From positions 11,690,001 through 11,754,000 of the forward strand of contig NC_087163.1 in assembly GCF_035594125.1 (NCBI RefSeq): DNA of 64,000 nt, in the 5' to 3' direction. Positions 62,032 through 64,000 of the stretch are shown piece after piece; position 1 is the first letter of the stretch, and the number at the start of each line of letters is the position of its first letter. This DNA is from Scylla paramamosain (Eukaryota; Arthropoda; Malacostraca; Decapoda; Portunidae). The notes below the pieces were generated by a model. It saw only the letters and a program-made list of their open reading frames with translations. It searched no databases and was not told where the DNA came from. Both the position numbers and the translations under genes were made by a program.

Positions 62032-64000
62032 CAAAAACAACAAAAGACAAGTTATTCGTAAAAGTTGGTTTTATTCCCATGTAATGTTATTGCCCTGCTT
62101 TTTAGTGCTTTATTACCTAACACGCTCAAGAACACTCAAAGACATTTTTCTAGTAATGTCATTTTTTTTCCCACATAAAGCTAGTTTCGCATGGAATTTG
62201 GGGTTTTGGTAACTAAGAATGTAAAAAAAAACACTCAAAATACACGCATTTATTAAGGTTATTCTGTTTCTTGATTAAGAGTGTTATTCATGAGTTTCAG
62301 TATTTTGGTATCTTAGAAACTTCTTCATACAGTCGAGTGTTGGCGTTTTTTGCCTTGTGATTCTGATGAAACTATAAAACATTCATTATACACGTTTCTC
62401 GTTATGTCCTCTTTTTTCTTATATAGAGTGTTTTGCATCCATTTTCGCTTTTTTTTTTTTATGTAACAAGCTAAAAACACAAAAAATACATTTTTTTGGT
62501 AATGTTATTCTATTTCTTCATATTGCTTGGTTTGCATCCGTTTTAGCGTTTTTCTACGTAAATCTTTTAAAAGACATTTTCAGTAATTTTGTTTTGGATT
62601 TCCATATAGATTGACTTTCATATTATTTATCATTTTGGTGCCTAACATGCAGAAAAAAAACTCAAAAGACAGGTTTCTTGTAAAGTCGTTAAATTTTATC
62701 AGATAAGTGGGTTTGCATACACTTTATGGTTTGGAACATAACTCCGAAAAAAAAGGTAAGATTAACTTTTTCGATAATGTTTTTTCCACATAATTTTCCT
62801 GAATTTTGTCAGAATTTTGGCATATTGGTACCTATGAACATCAATAACAAAAAATAAAAATGCTATTTTTTCATTTATTATTTTTTCTTTATAAAGAGTG
62901 TTATTTGTAGGTTTTAACGTTTTGGTACTTAAGGAACTTAAAAACATTTATAATACACATTTCTTGTAATGTCCTTTCGTTTCCCAAATATGGGGATCTT
63001 TGCATGTATTTAAGCGTTTTTATAGGTAACATGATAAAAAACACTCAAAACACTTGTTTTTGATAATGTTATTCTGCTTCTCCATAAAGGAGTGTTTTAC
63101 ATGCGTTTTAGCGATTTGGTATATAAGGAGCTGAAAAAAACTTCAAGGCAAGTTCTTGGTAAAAGTTTACTTCCAGTGTAATATGATTGCCGTGCTTTTC
63201 AGTGCTTTATTGCCTAACACGCTCAAAAACACTGAAAAGATACTTCTGGTAATGTCATTTTTTCCCACATAGAACTAGTTTCGCATGCTATTTAGGGTTT
63301 TGCGAAGAATGTGAAAAAAAACTCTCAAAATACATGCATTTGGTAATGTTGTTCTGTTTCTCAATTAAGATTGTTATTCATGAGTTTCAGCATTTTTGTA
63401 TCTAAGAAACTTCTTTATATACACGAGTTTTTGCGTTTTTTGCCTTGCGGTTCTTGTGAACGAAAAGTTCTTTTGCCCGAAAATAATAAGACACTCATTA
63501 TACATGTTTCTCGTAATGTCCTTTTCTTTCCCAATAGGGACTGCTTTGCATCCTTTTTCTCGTTTTTTGTAGGTAACAAGCTCAAAAACACTCAAAATAT
63601 ACTTCTTTGGTTATGTTATTGTATTTTTTCATATTGGTTGGTTTTCATCTGTTTTAGCGTTTTTCTACGTAAAACATCGAAAAGACACGTTTTCAGTATT
63701 TTTTTTTCGATTCCCAAAGAATTTTGCCAGAATTTTGACATATTATTACCTATGAAGATCAATAACAAAAATAAAAAAATATATACTTAATTTTAATTTT
63801 TTTTTCTCTATAAGGAGGTAACATTTCTGGGTTTTAGCTTTTTTGGTACTAATGGAACTTAAATACACTCATAATACACGTTTCTCGTAATGTCCTTTCG
63901 TTTCCCAAACATAATGTTTTTTGCATGTATTTAAACGTTTTTATAGATAACATGATCAAAAACACTCAAAATACATGTTTTTGGTAATGTTATTCTGTTT
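62032..64000 (-). repeat. Satellite array in minus orientation, block 2
   Basis: HOR sequence continues in reverse to the window end, with landmarks near 62830 and 63753. It pairs with 35463 back to 33820 and then, across the missing LTR element, with 28160 back to about 27930. No gene is seen. Confidence 0.88.
63780..63786. other. Empty insertion site for the LTR retrotransposon
   Basis: On the minus strand the satellite A/T island reads through AAGTATATATTTTTTTATTT without interruption. In the left arm the equivalent island is split by the element at 28161-33819. The CCCAGAAAT variant on one side and the ATTCTTTGGGAATCG junction on the other confirm the alignment. Confidence 0.75.

Noticed and set aside
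63371..63790. 139-residue plus-strand ORF
   Set aside because: It is the longest satellite ORF outside the TA tract, but it contains the same recurring satellite peptides as unrelated units and begins and ends at random monomer positions.

Overview
This window is a eukaryotic, AT-rich and almost gene-free satellite block. About 56 of the 64 kb consists of one repeat family. A degenerate monomer of roughly 90-100 bp (recurring GAGTGTTTTT, CCAAAACGCTAAAA, GCATGCAAA and ACATTACCAAAAA blocks) is built into a higher-order repeat (HOR) unit of about 1.1 kb. Each unit carries one A/T-only island next to the landmark GGTACCGAGATGCCAAAATT. The host is probably an arthropod, possibly a decapod crustacean. 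The reasons are a Ty3/gypsy element of invertebrate type and a fragment of a protein family I know from many arthropod genomes; species is not determinable. No cellular gene, tRNA, rRNA or CRISPR array is visible, and the many short ORFs are chance readings of the satellite.

Layout. 1-28160: satellite, mostly plus orientation, with a large minus block (5386-7569) and four short minus modules (9022, 16104, 19051, 26519). 28161-33819: a Ty3/gypsy LTR retrotransposon (LTRs of 627 and 631 bp, near identical) with gag, protease and RT-RNase H in one frame interrupted by two stop codons, and no integrase. 33820-42094: plus satellite with another minus module (35464). 42095-43459: a 1365-bp DNA element with 16-bp terminal inverted repeats and a broken ORF. 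43460-49359: plus satellite. 49360-64000: the same satellite in minus orientation, containing a 474-bp (TA)n tract (52850-53323) and one module flipped back to plus (61551-62031).

The main discovery is that the satellite is folded into a very large imperfect palindrome. The left arm (about 27930-47998) and the right arm (about 52065-64000) match in inverse order, including private deletion junctions and short insertions. Four large differences account for the unequal lengths: the LTR element and the DNA element occur only in the left arm, with empty sites near 63780 and 55375; the (TA)n tract is 12 bp on the left and 474 bp on the right; and about 1.7 kb is missing from the right arm at 53695. 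After these corrections both arms are about 11.4 kb. A second inverted pair (3550-6731 with 47999-51235) fills most of the space between the arms.

The genes do not form a pathway. The two mobile elements are passengers that landed in one arm. Coordinates of repeat boundaries are hand-read and accurate to about 5-20 bp. Identity values come from short hand alignments only.
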